A DNA stretch of 26,400 nucleotides from an uncultured Christensenella sp. (GCA_905207515.1 CAJLLK010000009.1:1-26400); one strand, 5' to 3'; numbered from the stretch's first letter, positions 1 to 7,290 are shown. A program made the numbers and translations. The notes: generated by a model from the letters alone, not told the origin.

Positions 1-515
1 TTCCCTTGCGGAGCTTGGCGTCGGAACTGCTTTAAACTACAGCCTGTACGGTCCGGTAGCGCGGGGCGAGCGGGAAAAAATCAAATCCTACATGCAGCTG
101 TATAAAAAAGCGTACCGCACCATTGCCATCGTGATTGCTGTCATCGGACTTGCACTGGTACCGTTTTTACCCTGGATTGTCAAAAATGCAGATTATCTGA
201 CTCTAAGGCAGCTGCGGGGTTTACTATCTGCTGTTTCTGTTCAACACGGTGACAACGTATTTTGTTGCATACAAATACAGTCTTGCCAATGCGGAGCAGA
301 AAAACTATATCCAGACAAACGCGGATGCCATCAGCAAAGCGGTTTCCGTGGTGCTGCAGCTTCTGGGACTGCTGGTACTGCCAAACTACCTGTTATACCT
401 GCTGATTCAGGTCGGCGTATCTCTCGGACAGAAGATTTTTATCAGCTGCTATCTGAACCGCAAATATCCGCTTTTGCTGGAAAAAAATGTGGAACCGTTG
501 ACAAAAGAAGAAAGG
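1..515 (+). pseudogene. Polysaccharide flippase (Wzx/MATE-like), 5'-truncated and frameshifted fragment
   Basis: The reading frame is open from base 2 (starting SLAELGVGTALNYSLYGP) and shows features typical of the polysaccharide transporter/O-antigen flippase family. These include an amphipathic 'YGPVARGE' loop and a hydrophobic helix around bases 120-185. After about base 210 the family-like sequence moves to another frame (YYLLFLFNTVTTYFVAYKYS), which continues to about base 515 (EPLTKEER). A frameshift therefore lies at roughly 205-222. The N-terminus is outside the window and the C-terminal part of the protein is missing. Past about base 515 both frames stop looking like a flippase. Base composition is richer than downstream (34 of the first 60 bases are G or C) and codons such as CTG, GCG and CGG are frequent, unlike the ribosomal operon. 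I infer this is a fragment of different genomic origin. The family call is fairly firm; whether it is a real pseudogene or a contig-end error is open. Confidence 0.6.
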
Positions 516-526
516 TCTGTTATAAT
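498..526 (+). promoter_or_regulatory. Near-consensus promoter of the S10 operon (TTGACA, 17-bp spacer, TATAAT)
   Basis: TTGACA lies at 498-503 and TATAAT at 521-526, separated by exactly 17 bp. TG at 518-519, one base before the -10, gives an extended -10 element. Transcription would start near 533 and give a leader of about 260 bases before rpsJ. This fits a very strong housekeeping (sigma-70/SigA type) promoter for the ribosomal super-operon. One caution: the -35 hexamer falls inside codons that still read as flippase (EPLTKEER). If the junction between foreign and native DNA lies at 505-520, the -35 may not be the native one. Confidence 0.7.
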
Positions 527-532
527 ACGAAT

Positions 533-794
533 GCTGTTATTTATGGGACGAAGTGCAAGGTTACTTGCGTCATACAAGCGACGAGAAGAAAATTTGCATG
601 GACCAGAGTTTCGGCCAAAGATGCCGGGGCGACCAAAATGACATTTTTTTAAGTCAATCAGCATGACACACGCGGGGTAGTGTTCCAAGGTTTGAAAATT
701 TGTTTGTGGGGACTTGATTTTCAAAACTTGAAATGCCCGATTAAGAAAATGCAACGTTTTGGATTTGTTAATACAGGGAGGTAAAAAAAGAAAA
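533..794 (+). promoter_or_regulatory. S10 operon 5' leader with a long hairpin (candidate autoregulatory leader)
   Basis: About 260 bases without a convincing gene separate the promoter from rpsJ. The clearest structure is a hairpin at 686-730. CAAG (686-689) pairs with CTTG (727-730), then there is one G-A mismatch, then TTTGAAAAT (691-699) pairs with ATTTTCAAA (717-725), closing a 17-base loop that contains GTGGGGACTTG. In many bacteria the S10 leader binds ribosomal protein L4 to repress the operon. A similar role is possible here, but I cannot match this RNA to a specific described leader class. The rpsJ ribosome site GGGAGGT sits at 776-782. Confidence 0.45.
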
Positions 795-1103
795 ATGGCA
801 ACACAAAAAATGAGAATTAAACTTAGAGCCTATGAACACTCACTTATTGATGAAGCTTGCAGAAGAATTATTGAAACTGCTGGCAAGAATGGTGCAAAAG
901 TTTCTGGGCCAATTCCACTTCCAACAGACAGAGAAGTGGTGACTGTGATTCGTTCTCCACACATGTACAAAGATTCGAGAGAACAATTTGAAAGCAAAAC
1001 CCACAAGAGATTGATTGATATCTACAATCCAAACGCTAAGGCTATCGACGCTTTGATGAAGCTGGAATTGCCTGCAGGCGTTGAGATTAACATCAAACTG
1101 TAA
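795..1103 (+). CDS. rpsJ: 30S ribosomal protein S10
   Basis: This 102-residue protein (MATQKMRIKLRAYEHSLID) matches the usual S10 length. It carries the conserved GPIPLPTDREVVTVIRSPH stretch around residues 39-57 and the SREQFESKTHKRLI motif. S10 is a small-subunit head protein and also acts as NusE in transcription antitermination. A TTG-initiated extension of 12 residues upstream is open, but the ATG at 795 has GGGAGGT 12 bases before it and gives the canonical N-terminus, so it is preferred. It is the first gene of the operon and lies 14 bases before rplC. Nothing is unusual. Confidence 0.97.
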   Translation: MATQKMRIKLRAYEHSLIDEACRRIIETAGKNGAKVSGPIPLPTDREVVTVIRSPHMYKDSREQFESKTHKRLIDIYNPNAKAIDALMKLELPAGVEINIKL

Positions 1104-1117
1104 GGAGGTAAAGAAAA

Positions 1118-1735
1118 GTGAAAGCTATATTAGGAAAAAAACTTGGTATGACACAAGTCTTTACTGATGACGGTTTGGTTATACCAGTGACAGTTGTTGA
1201 AGCTGGTCCAATGACAGTTGTTCAAAAGAAGACGGCTGAAGTTGATGGTTACAATGCTTATGTTTGCGCATTTGACCAAAAGAAGAAAAACATCACAAAA
1301 CCACAAAAGGGCATTTTTGACAAAGCTAAGGTTGAACCTTTTAAAGTTTTGAGAGAATTTGACCTTGATGGCGACTTGGAAGTTGGCAGCGTTGTCAAAG
1401 CAGACGTGTTTAAAGAAAAAGACAAGGTTGACGTTTCAGGAATCACAAAAGGACATGGATTTTCTGGCGTTATCAAAAGATGGAACCAACATAGGCTTAA
1501 AATGACACACGGCACTGGACCTGTTCACAGAGAAGTTGGTTCTATGAGTGCAAACTCAACACCTTCAAGAGTTTTCAAAAACAAACATATGCCTGGACAA
1601 TATGGAAACGAAAAAGTTACCATTCAAAACCTTGAAATTGTAAAAGTCGATGCAGATAGAAACTTGCTTCTTATCAAAGGAAACGTTCCTGGAGCAAAAG
1701 GTGCAATCCTTACAATCAGACAAACTGTTAAGTAA
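1118..1735 (+). CDS. rplC: 50S ribosomal protein L3
   Basis: The 205-residue protein starts with GTG at 1118, preceded by TAAGGAGGT, and reads MKAILGKKLGMTQVF, the signature L3 N-terminus. The second hallmark is the HGTGPVHREVGSMSANSTPS loop near residues 130-150, which reaches toward the peptidyl-transferase centre. Many L3 proteins have GSxG here; this one has GSMSANSTPSRVF, a mild variation. L3 is one of the first proteins to assemble on 23S rRNA. The gene lies 15 bases before rplD in the S10 operon. Confidence 0.97.
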   Translation: MKAILGKKLGMTQVFTDDGLVIPVTVVEAGPMTVVQKKTAEVDGYNAYVCAFDQKKKNITKPQKGIFDKAKVEPFKVLREFDLDGDLEVGSVVKADVFKEKDKVDVSGITKGHGFSGVIKRWNQHRLKMTHGTGPVHREVGSMSANSTPSRVFKNKHMPGQYGNEKVTIQNLEIVKVDADRNLLLIKGNVPGAKGAILTIRQTVK

Positions 1736-1750
1736 TGAAGGAGAAAGGAA

Positions 1751-2374
1751 ATGGCAAAAGTTAAAGTATATAATATGAAAGCCGAAGAAGTTGGTTCGAT
1801 TTCTTTGAAGAACGACGTTTTCGGTGTGGAATACAACGAGCCACTCATTCACGAAGTTATTGTCGCTTACAATGCCAATCAAAGACAGGGCAACAAAAGC
1901 ACACTTACAAGAAGTGAAGTGAGAGGACATGCTGCAAAACCTCACAGACAAAAAGGAACAGGCAGGGCAAGACAAGGTTCGACAAAAGGACCGCAATTCA
2001 TCGGTGGTGGAGTTGTGTTTGCTCCAAAACCAAGAGACTTTTCAAAGAAAGTCAACAAAGTGGCAAAAAGAGCAGCACTTCTTTCTGCACTCAGCCAAAA
2101 ACTTGCACAAAAAGAAATCACAGTGCTTGACAAGTTTGAAGTTGAAAGCGGAAAAACAAAAGATGCTCAAAAATTTTTGGATGCTTTCAAATTTGCTGGT
2201 TCAGTTTTGGTTGTTTCTTCAAACAACTCTGACAAAGAACTTAAAGCAACAAACAACATTCCAAACCTTAGCACAGTCAATGTTGAACTTTTAAACACTT
2301 ATGACGTTGTTTCAAACAAAAACGTTGTGTTGACAGAGTCTGCAGTCAAATACTTAGAGGAGGCTAACGCATAA
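1751..2374 (+). CDS. rplD: 50S ribosomal protein L4
   Basis: At 207 residues this is normal for L4. The extended loop that lines the exit tunnel is present (HRQKGTGRARQGSTKGPQF, then GGGVVFAPKPRDFSKK). The tryptophan often found before RQKGTGRAR is histidine here (AKPHRQ). L4 is an early-assembly 23S-binding protein, and in several bacteria it represses its own operon by binding the S10 leader, which makes the structured leader upstream relevant. The stop codon overlaps the rplW start by one base (TAATG), implying translational coupling. Confidence 0.97.
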   Translation: MAKVKVYNMKAEEVGSISLKNDVFGVEYNEPLIHEVIVAYNANQRQGNKSTLTRSEVRGHAAKPHRQKGTGRARQGSTKGPQFIGGGVVFAPKPRDFSKKVNKVAKRAALLSALSQKLAQKEITVLDKFEVESGKTKDAQKFLDAFKFAGSVLVVSSNNSDKELKATNNIPNLSTVNVELLNTYDVVSNKNVVLTESAVKYLEEANA

Positions 2375-2676
2375 TGGAAGCGAACGAAATCATTATCAAA
2401 CCACTTCTGACAGAAAAGAGCTATGCAGGAATTCAAAACAAAATTTACAGTTTTGTTGTGAAGAAAAATGCAAACAAAGTTCAAATTGCAAAAGCTGTTG
2501 AAACAATGTTCAACGTTGAAGTGGCAAAAGTTAACACATGCATCGTTAAAGGGCATGAAAAATCACAAAACACAAAACAAGGAAGAACAGTTGGCAGAAC
2601 AAGTGACTATAAAAAAGCGATTGTCACTCTCACAGAAAAATCTAAACCAATTGCATTCTTCGAAAGTTTATCTTAA
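2374..2676 (+). CDS. rplW: 50S ribosomal protein L23
   Basis: This 100-residue protein has the L23 pattern IIIKPLLTEKSY at the N-terminus, followed by YSFVVKKNANKVQIAKAVE and FNVEVAKVNT, and is of usual family length. L23 sits at the exit of the peptide tunnel and is the docking site for trigger factor and the signal recognition particle. It overlaps rplD by one base and is followed 13 bases later by rplB behind a strong AGGAGG site. The C-terminal part has the usual basic segment (KQGRTVGRTSDYKKA). Confidence 0.96.
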   Translation: MEANEIIIKPLLTEKSYAGIQNKIYSFVVKKNANKVQIAKAVETMFNVEVAKVNTCIVKGHEKSQNTKQGRTVGRTSDYKKAIVTLTEKSKPIAFFESLS

Positions 2677-2689
2677 TTAGGAGGAGAAA

Positions 2690-3520
2690 ATGGCTACAAT
2701 CATAAAAAGTAATCCAACTTCAGCCGGAAGAAGATTTTATTCAAAGCTTTCGACAGAAGAATTGACAAAAAAAGAACCTGAAAAATCTCTCCTTGCTGTT
2801 AAGAAAAAACATGCTGGCAGAAATGCTCAGGGAAAACTTACCGTTCGTCACAAGGGCGGTGGAAACAGACAAAAATATCGTATTATCGACTTCAAAAGAA
2901 ACAAAGACAACATTCCAGCAAAAGTTGTTGCAATCGAATATGACCCAAACAGAACAGCTTATATTGCACTCCTTTCTTATAAAGATGGAGAAAAGAGATA
3001 TATCATCGCTCCTGTTGGGCTTAAAGTTGGCGACGAACTTATGAGCGGAAGCGGAGTTGAAATCAAAGTGGGAAACAATCTTCCACTTTCTGACATTCCA
3101 GTTGGCTCTCTTGTTCACAACATCGAACTTGAACCAAAGAAAGGTGGTCAACTTGCCCGTTCTGCCGGAGCTGAAGTTCAGCTTATGGCAAAAGAAGGCA
3201 AATATGCCACACTTAGACTTCCATCAGGCGAAATGAGAAAGGTTTTGCTCACCTGCCGTGCCACAATCGGCACTGTTGGAAATGTTGACCACGAACTTGT
3301 TTCTCTTGGAAAAGCAGGAAGGTCAAGACACATGGGCATTCGTCCTACCGTTCGTGGTGTGACGATGAACCCTAACGACCACCCACACGGCGGTGGTGAA
3401 GGAAAGAGCCCTGTTGGTATGAAATCACCTATGACACCATGGGGCAAACCAGCACTTGGACTCAAGACAAGAAAGAAGAAAAACAAATCTAACCGTTTGA
3501 TGGTTAAGAGAATAAACTAG
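2690..3520 (+). CDS. rplB: 50S ribosomal protein L2
   Basis: The 276-residue protein has the full L2 layout: an N-terminal OB-fold part with RHKGGGNRQKYRIIDFKR, an SH3-like middle (GSLVHNIELEPKKGGQLARSAG), and the C-terminal RGVTMNPNDHPHGGGEGKSP segment. The latter contains the conserved histidine (HPHGGGEG) implicated in peptidyl-transferase function. It is needed for joining the two subunits. Start ATG 2690 follows AGGAGG with a good spacing. It lies between rplW and rpsS as in nearly all bacteria. No anomalies. Confidence 0.98.
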   Translation: MATIIKSNPTSAGRRFYSKLSTEELTKKEPEKSLLAVKKKHAGRNAQGKLTVRHKGGGNRQKYRIIDFKRNKDNIPAKVVAIEYDPNRTAYIALLSYKDGEKRYIIAPVGLKVGDELMSGSGVEIKVGNNLPLSDIPVGSLVHNIELEPKKGGQLARSAGAEVQLMAKEGKYATLRLPSGEMRKVLLTCRATIGTVGNVDHELVSLGKAGRSRHMGIRPTVRGVTMNPNDHPHGGGEGKSPVGMKSPMTPWGKPALGLKTRKKKNKSNRLMVKRIN

Positions 3521-3533
3521 GAGGACGCCAAAA

Positions 3534-3815
3534 ATGAGTAAAGAAATCAAAAAGCCTTATGTCAGCCCAAAACTTATGAAAAAAGTCAACGAAATGGCTG
3601 AAAGTGGCGTTAAAAAACCTATCAAAACTTGGTCAAGAAGGTCAACTATCTATCCAGAATTTGTAGGATTTACCTTTGCTGTTCACAATGGCAAAAAACA
3701 CATTCCAGTTTACGTGACAGCAGACATGGTTGGTCACAAACTTGGTGAGTTCTCTTTGACAAGAACCTTCAAAGCGCATGCGGGACAAAAACAAGCCGCA
3801 AAAATGAGTAAATAA
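3534..3815 (+). CDS. rpsS: 30S ribosomal protein S19
   Basis: The 93-residue product includes the S19 core IKTWSRRSTIYPEFVGFTF, then HIPVYVTADMVGHKLGEFSLTRTFKAHAG, the conserved C-terminal block that contacts 16S rRNA in the subunit head near the A site. Length and motifs are standard. An AGGAGG ribosome site (3520-3525) precedes the ATG. Its place between rplB and rplV is the normal S10-operon order. Confidence 0.97.
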   Translation: MSKEIKKPYVSPKLMKKVNEMAESGVKKPIKTWSRRSTIYPEFVGFTFAVHNGKKHIPVYVTADMVGHKLGEFSLTRTFKAHAGQKQAAKMSK

Positions 3816-3828
3816 GGAGTTAAGAGAG

Positions 3829-4224
3829 ATGGCTACAAGAATAAGACAAAAAGCGGAAAAAAGAGCCGCAAACAAAGACAATCGTCCTTATGCTGTTGCA
3901 AAAGATATTCGCATGAGCTCTTCAAAGGTTAGAATTGTTCTTGACAATATCAGAGGCAAAAATGTGAATGAAGCTGTTGCAATTCTTTCATATATGCCAC
4001 AAACTGGCGCCGCAGAAGCACTCAAGGTTTTGAAAAGTGCAATTGCAAACGCTGAAAACAACAAAGGACTTTCATCTGACAATCTTTATGTTGCAGAATG
4101 TTATTCAACTCCAGGCTCAATCTTGAAAAGAATTTCTTTCAGAGCTAGGGGAAGAGCAGACAGAATTTTGAAAAAAACTTGTCATATCACAATCATTCTT
4201 GACGAGTTGAAGGAGGCAAAATAA
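3829..4224 (+). CDS. rplV: 50S ribosomal protein L22
   Basis: This 131-residue L22 carries the core from about residue 19 (NRPYAVAKDIRMSSSKVRIV). It also has the tunnel-lining beta-hairpin near the C-terminus (SFRARGRADRILKKTCHITI). Most L22 proteins are about 110-115 residues. The extra length is a basic N-terminal stretch (MATRIRQKAEKRAANKD), a common variation in Clostridia-like lineages. The stop overlaps the rpsC start by one base (TAATG). Confidence 0.96.
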   Translation: MATRIRQKAEKRAANKDNRPYAVAKDIRMSSSKVRIVLDNIRGKNVNEAVAILSYMPQTGAAEALKVLKSAIANAENNKGLSSDNLYVAECYSTPGSILKRISFRARGRADRILKKTCHITIILDELKEAK

Positions 4225-4901
4225 TGGGGCAGAAAGTTAATCCATACGGACTTAGATTGGGAATAAACAAAGATTGGCAATCGACTTGGTATGCCAACAA
4301 AAAAGATTTTGCCGCAAATCTTAAAGAAGACCATGATATCAGACAATATTTCTCTAAAAAGCACAGTGCTTCTGGAATTGCAGAAGTTGAAATCAAGAGA
4401 ACAGAAAACAAACTTGAAATTGACATTCACACTGGCAAGCCTGGCATGATTATCGGCACAAAGGGCGCTGGAATTGAAGCAATCAAAAAAGATTTAAACA
4501 AAATTGTTCGTCCAGTGAAATTGCTTGTTTTGAATGTTAAAGAAGTCAAAAAACCTGACCTTGACGCACAACTAGTTGCTGATTCTATCGCTTCTCAACT
4601 TGAAAAGCGTGTTCAATGGAGAAGAGCTTTGAAACAAGCTATGCAAAGAGTTATGAAAGCTGGCGCAAAAGGTTGCAAAGTTCAAGTGAGCGGCGTTATT
4701 GACGGCGCAAACACAATGTCAAGAACGGAAAAATATATGGAAGGTTCTCTTCCACTTCACACTCTTCGTGCAGATGTTGACTATGCAACTTCAGCAGCTT
4801 ACACAAACTATGGCAAGCTTGGCATCAAATGCTGGATTTACAAAGGTGAAATTTTGTCTAAACAATCCATAAAGGAGGACAAAAACAATGTTAATGCCTA
4901 A
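4224..4901 (+). CDS. rpsC: 30S ribosomal protein S3
   Basis: At 225 residues the protein begins MGQKVNPYGLRLGINKDW, a near-invariant S3 start. It contains the KH-type RNA-binding turn GMIIGTKG (about residues 74-81) and the C-terminal S3 domain (EGSLPLHTLRADVDYATS, GIKCWIYKGEI). S3 sits on the solvent side of the small-subunit head at the mRNA entry site. Its last 14 bases overlap the start of rplP, so the rplP ribosome site AAGGAGG (4871-4877) lies within rpsC. Confidence 0.97.
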   Translation: MGQKVNPYGLRLGINKDWQSTWYANKKDFAANLKEDHDIRQYFSKKHSASGIAEVEIKRTENKLEIDIHTGKPGMIIGTKGAGIEAIKKDLNKIVRPVKLLVLNVKEVKKPDLDAQLVADSIASQLEKRVQWRRALKQAMQRVMKAGAKGCKVQVSGVIDGANTMSRTEKYMEGSLPLHTLRADVDYATSAAYTNYGKLGIKCWIYKGEILSKQSIKEDKNNVNA

Positions 4902-5331
4902 GAGAGTTAAAAGAAGAAAGGTTATGCGTGGAAGAATGACCGGAAAAGCCACAAGAGGCAACACTCTTGCTTATGGCGACTATGGCATTATTGCAACAGA
5001 ACCTTGCTGGATCAAATCCAACCAAATTGAAGCCGCTCGTATTGCACTGACAAGATATATCAAACGTGGCGGAAAAGTTTGGATCAAAATTTTTCCAGAC
5101 AAACCAGTGACAAAAAAGCCTGCTGAAACTCGTATGGGTTCAGGTAAAGGAAATCCAGAATTTTGGGTTGCAGTCGTAAAACCAGGCAGAGTTCTTTTTG
5201 AAATAGAAGGAATTTCAGAAGAAACAGCCAGAGAAGCACTTAGACTTGCTGGAAACAAACTTCCTTGCAAGACGAAGTTCATCAAAAAAGAAGCAACTCA
5301 AGTAGAAGGCGGTGAGAAAAATGAAGAATGA
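4888..5331 (+). CDS. rplP: 50S ribosomal protein L16
   Basis: The N-terminus MLMPKRVKRRKVMRGRMTG is diagnostic of L16. The central GSGKGNPEFWVAVVKPGR block and the 147-residue length fit the family. L16 contacts the acceptor arm of A-site tRNA and is important for late 50S assembly. The gene overlaps rpsC by 14 bases at its 5' end and rpmC by 11 bases at its 3' end, a tightly coupled arrangement. The last dozen residues (TQVEGGEKNEE) are acidic and variable, as usual. Confidence 0.97.
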   Translation: MLMPKRVKRRKVMRGRMTGKATRGNTLAYGDYGIIATEPCWIKSNQIEAARIALTRYIKRGGKVWIKIFPDKPVTKKPAETRMGSGKGNPEFWVAVVKPGRVLFEIEGISEETAREALRLAGNKLPCKTKFIKKEATQVEGGEKNEE

Positions 5332-5536
5332 AGAAATTAAAACTCTTTCTCTTGAACAGTTGAATGCAAGACACAAAGAATTGAAAAACGAACTCTTTAA
5401 TCTTCGTTTTTCACATGCAACAAGAAACTTGGCAAACCCACTTGCAATCAGAAATGTAAGAAAAGAAATTGCCAGAGTTCAAACTGCTATCAGAGAAAAG
5501 GAAATGGCAAATGGAGGAAACAACAATGGAAAGTAG
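5321..5536 (+). CDS. rpmC: 50S ribosomal protein L29
   Basis: The product (71 residues, MKNEEIKTLSLEQLNARHKE) has the L29 two-helix hairpin pattern with ELFNLRFSHATRNLANPLAI and a C-terminal IARVQTAIREKE. A GTG three codons upstream (5312) is also in frame. The ATG at 5321 has GGTGAG just before it and gives the family's usual start, so it is chosen. L29 lies at the tunnel exit next to L23. It overlaps rplP upstream and rpsQ downstream, each by 11 bases. Confidence 0.93.
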   Translation: MKNEEIKTLSLEQLNARHKELKNELFNLRFSHATRNLANPLAIRNVRKEIARVQTAIREKEMANGGNNNGK

Positions 5537-5786
5537 AAAATTGAGAAACACAAGACAAGGTGTTGTTGTCAGTGCTGGCAGCATGGACAAAACCGTTGTT
5601 GTTAAAGTTGACTACAGAGTTAAAGACCCAAAAATCAAAAAAGTCGTTCAAAAATCAAAAAAATTCAAAGCACACGATGAAAACAATGAATGTGGCATTG
5701 GTGACACAGTTTTGATTATGGAAACACGTCCACTTTCAAAAGACAAATATCACAGAGTTGTTAAAATCGTTGAAAAAGCTAAATAG
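5526..5786 (+). CDS. rpsQ: 30S ribosomal protein S17
   Basis: The protein is 86 residues from ATG 5526 (MESRKLRNTRQGVVVSAG). It shows the S17 OB-fold motifs SMDKTVVVKVDYRVKDPK, KSKKFKAHDE and GDTVLIMETRPLSKDKY. A longer frame opens upstream, but the ribosome site GGAGG at 5514-5518 and the conserved N-terminus favour 5526. S17 binds 16S rRNA early in assembly. The start lies inside the end of rpmC (11-base overlap). Confidence 0.95.
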   Translation: MESRKLRNTRQGVVVSAGSMDKTVVVKVDYRVKDPKIKKVVQKSKKFKAHDENNECGIGDTVLIMETRPLSKDKYHRVVKIVEKAK

Positions 5787-5798
5787 GAGGAGTGAATT

Positions 5799-6167
5799 AT
5801 GGTACAACCTCAAACAAGACTTAAAGTTGCAGACAACACAGGTGCAAAAGAAATCATGTGCATCAGAGTTCTTGGTGGCTCTTTCAGAAGAAGTGGAAAC
5901 ATTGGCGATGTCATTGTTGCATCTGTCAAAAAAGCCATTCCTGGTGGAAGCGTAAAGAAAGGCGATGTTGTCAAAGCTGTTATTGTCAGAACAACCAAAG
6001 GTTTAAACAGAAATGATGGTTCTCATATTCGCTTCGACGACAACGCTGCAGTGATTATTGACAACCAAAAACAACCTAAAGGAACTCGTGTGTTTGGACC
6101 TATTGCAAGAGAACTTCGTGACAAAGGTTACATGAAAATCATTTCTCTCGCACCAGAAGTTATTTAA
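5799..6167 (+). CDS. rplN: 50S ribosomal protein L14
   Basis: This 122-residue protein matches L14 over its full length. It starts MVQPQTRLKVADNTGAKE, followed by VLGGSFRRSGNIGDVIVASVK and the conserved FDDNAAVIIDNQKQPKGTRV and FGPIARELRD blocks. L14 forms part of the intersubunit bridge and is the binding partner of ribosomal silencing factor RsfS. The AGGAGG site at 5786-5791 and 12-base spacing from rpsQ are typical of this operon. Confidence 0.98.
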   Translation: MVQPQTRLKVADNTGAKEIMCIRVLGGSFRRSGNIGDVIVASVKKAIPGGSVKKGDVVKAVIVRTTKGLNRNDGSHIRFDDNAAVIIDNQKQPKGTRVFGPIARELRDKGYMKIISLAPEVI

Positions 6168-6184
6168 AAGGAGAACGTTAAGAA

Positions 6185-6733
6185 ATGAGTATGACAGTTA
6201 AAAAAGGCGATAACGTTTTGGTTATCGCAGGAAAAGACAAAGGAAAAACTGGCAGAGTTTTGGAAGTTTTCCCAAAGGATAACAGAGTTCTGGTTGACGG
6301 TGTCAACATTGTGACAAAACACAAAAAAGCAAGAACGCAACAAGAAAAAAGCGAAATCATCAAAAAGACAGCTCCAATTGAAGCTTCAAATGTTATGGTG
6401 ATTTGCGGAACTTGCGGCAAGGCAACAAGAGTTGGTCACAAAGAAATCAACGGAAAGAAAGCAAGAGTTTGCAAAAAATGTTCTGCTTCTTTGGATAAAG
6501 AATTTGTTAAGGCAACAAAGAAAGAAGCAAAGAAGAACATTGCAACTGCAAAAGCTGAAGAACCTGCAAAGACAACAGCTAAAAAGACTTCAGCCAACCC
6601 AGCAGGAAGAAAACCTGCAACAAAAACCACTGCTGCCAAAACAACAAGCGTGAAGAAAGCAGCTGTAAACAAAACAAGCGGTGTAAGAACCGTAACACAA
6701 AAGTCGGCAAAGAAAACTTCTTCTAAAGGTTGA
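6185..6733 (+). CDS. rplX: 50S ribosomal protein L24 with a long basic C-terminal tail
   Basis: Residues 1-105 are a normal L24: a KOW motif near the N-terminus (KKGDNVLVIAGKDKGKTG) and a four-cysteine zinc-ribbon-like end (C74-x2-C77, C96-x2-C99). L24 starts 50S assembly on 23S rRNA. The family is usually about 100-110 residues, but this one has 182. The extra 77 residues are low-complexity and strongly basic, rich in Lys, Ala and Thr, with 19 Lys, 2 Arg and only 4 acidic residues, like a histone H1 tail. The tail keeps the same frame and A-rich composition as its neighbours. It ends in a TGA 8 bases before rplE, so it is not an obvious frameshift. Its role is unknown; nonspecific RNA or DNA binding is a guess. 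Confidence 0.95.
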   Translation: MSMTVKKGDNVLVIAGKDKGKTGRVLEVFPKDNRVLVDGVNIVTKHKKARTQQEKSEIIKKTAPIEASNVMVICGTCGKATRVGHKEINGKKARVCKKCSASLDKEFVKATKKEAKKNIATAKAEEPAKTTAKKTSANPAGRKPATKTTAAKTTSVKKAAVNKTSGVRTVTQKSAKKTSSKG

Positions 6734-6741
6734 GGTGTAGA

Positions 6742-7290
6742 ATGAAAGAACAAAATCAAACTGCAAAACGTTATAAAGAAGAAATCGTTCCACAACTTAT
6801 CAAAGAATTTGGATATAAAAACGTAAACGAAGTTCCAAAGCTCGTTAAAATCGTGCTTAACATGGGGCTTGGCGATGTTAAAGACAATTCAAAAAGCTTT
6901 AACGTGGCTGTTGACGAATTGACTTTGATTGCTGGACAAAAACCTGTCACAACAAAAGCTAAGAAAGCTATTTCAAACTTTAAAGTTAGACAGGGCATGA
7001 AAATCGGCGCAAAAGTCACACTTCGTGGAAAAAGAATGTATGAATTTTTTGATAGACTTGTTGGAATTGCACTTCCAAGAGTGAGAGACTTCAGAGGCAT
7101 TTCAGATAAGTCTTTTGACGGCAGAGGAAATTATTCTATGGGCGTTAAAGAACAACTTATCTTCCCAGAAATCTCTTACGATAAGGTAGACAAAATCAGA
7201 GGTCTTGATATATCTTTTATTACCACTGCAAAAACCGATGCAGAAGCTAAAGCACTTTTGAAGGCACTTGGTTTGCCTTTTGCTAGATAG
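6742..7290 (+). CDS. rplE: 50S ribosomal protein L5
   Basis: From ATG 6742 the product is 182 residues. It carries the L5 motifs NEVPKLVKIVLNMGLGD, TLIAGQKPVTTKAKKAISNF, KVTLRGKRMYEFFDRL and LPRVRDFRGIS, and the family averages about 180. A TTG four codons upstream is in frame, but GAGGTG (6732-6737) sits just before the ATG, which gives the expected N-terminus. L5 binds 5S rRNA with L18 in the central protuberance and contacts P-site tRNA. Confidence 0.97.
   Translation: MKEQNQTAKRYKEEIVPQLIKEFGYKNVNEVPKLVKIVLNMGLGDVKDNSKSFNVAVDELTLIAGQKPVTTKAKKAISNFKVRQGMKIGAKVTLRGKRMYEFFDRLVGIALPRVRDFRGISDKSFDGRGNYSMGVKEQLIFPEISYDKVDKIRGLDISFITTAKTDAEAKALLKALGLPFAR

Noticed and set aside
92..652. A 186-residue plus-strand frame as one gene
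   Set aside because: Only its first ~40 residues look like a flippase. The rest is out of frame with the family, cysteine-rich and without similarity pattern; it is the flippase fragment after a frameshift.
449..754. Minus-strand 101-residue frame over the S10 leader
   Set aside because: No ribosome site or recognisable family, and it runs antisense across the promoter and leader hairpin.
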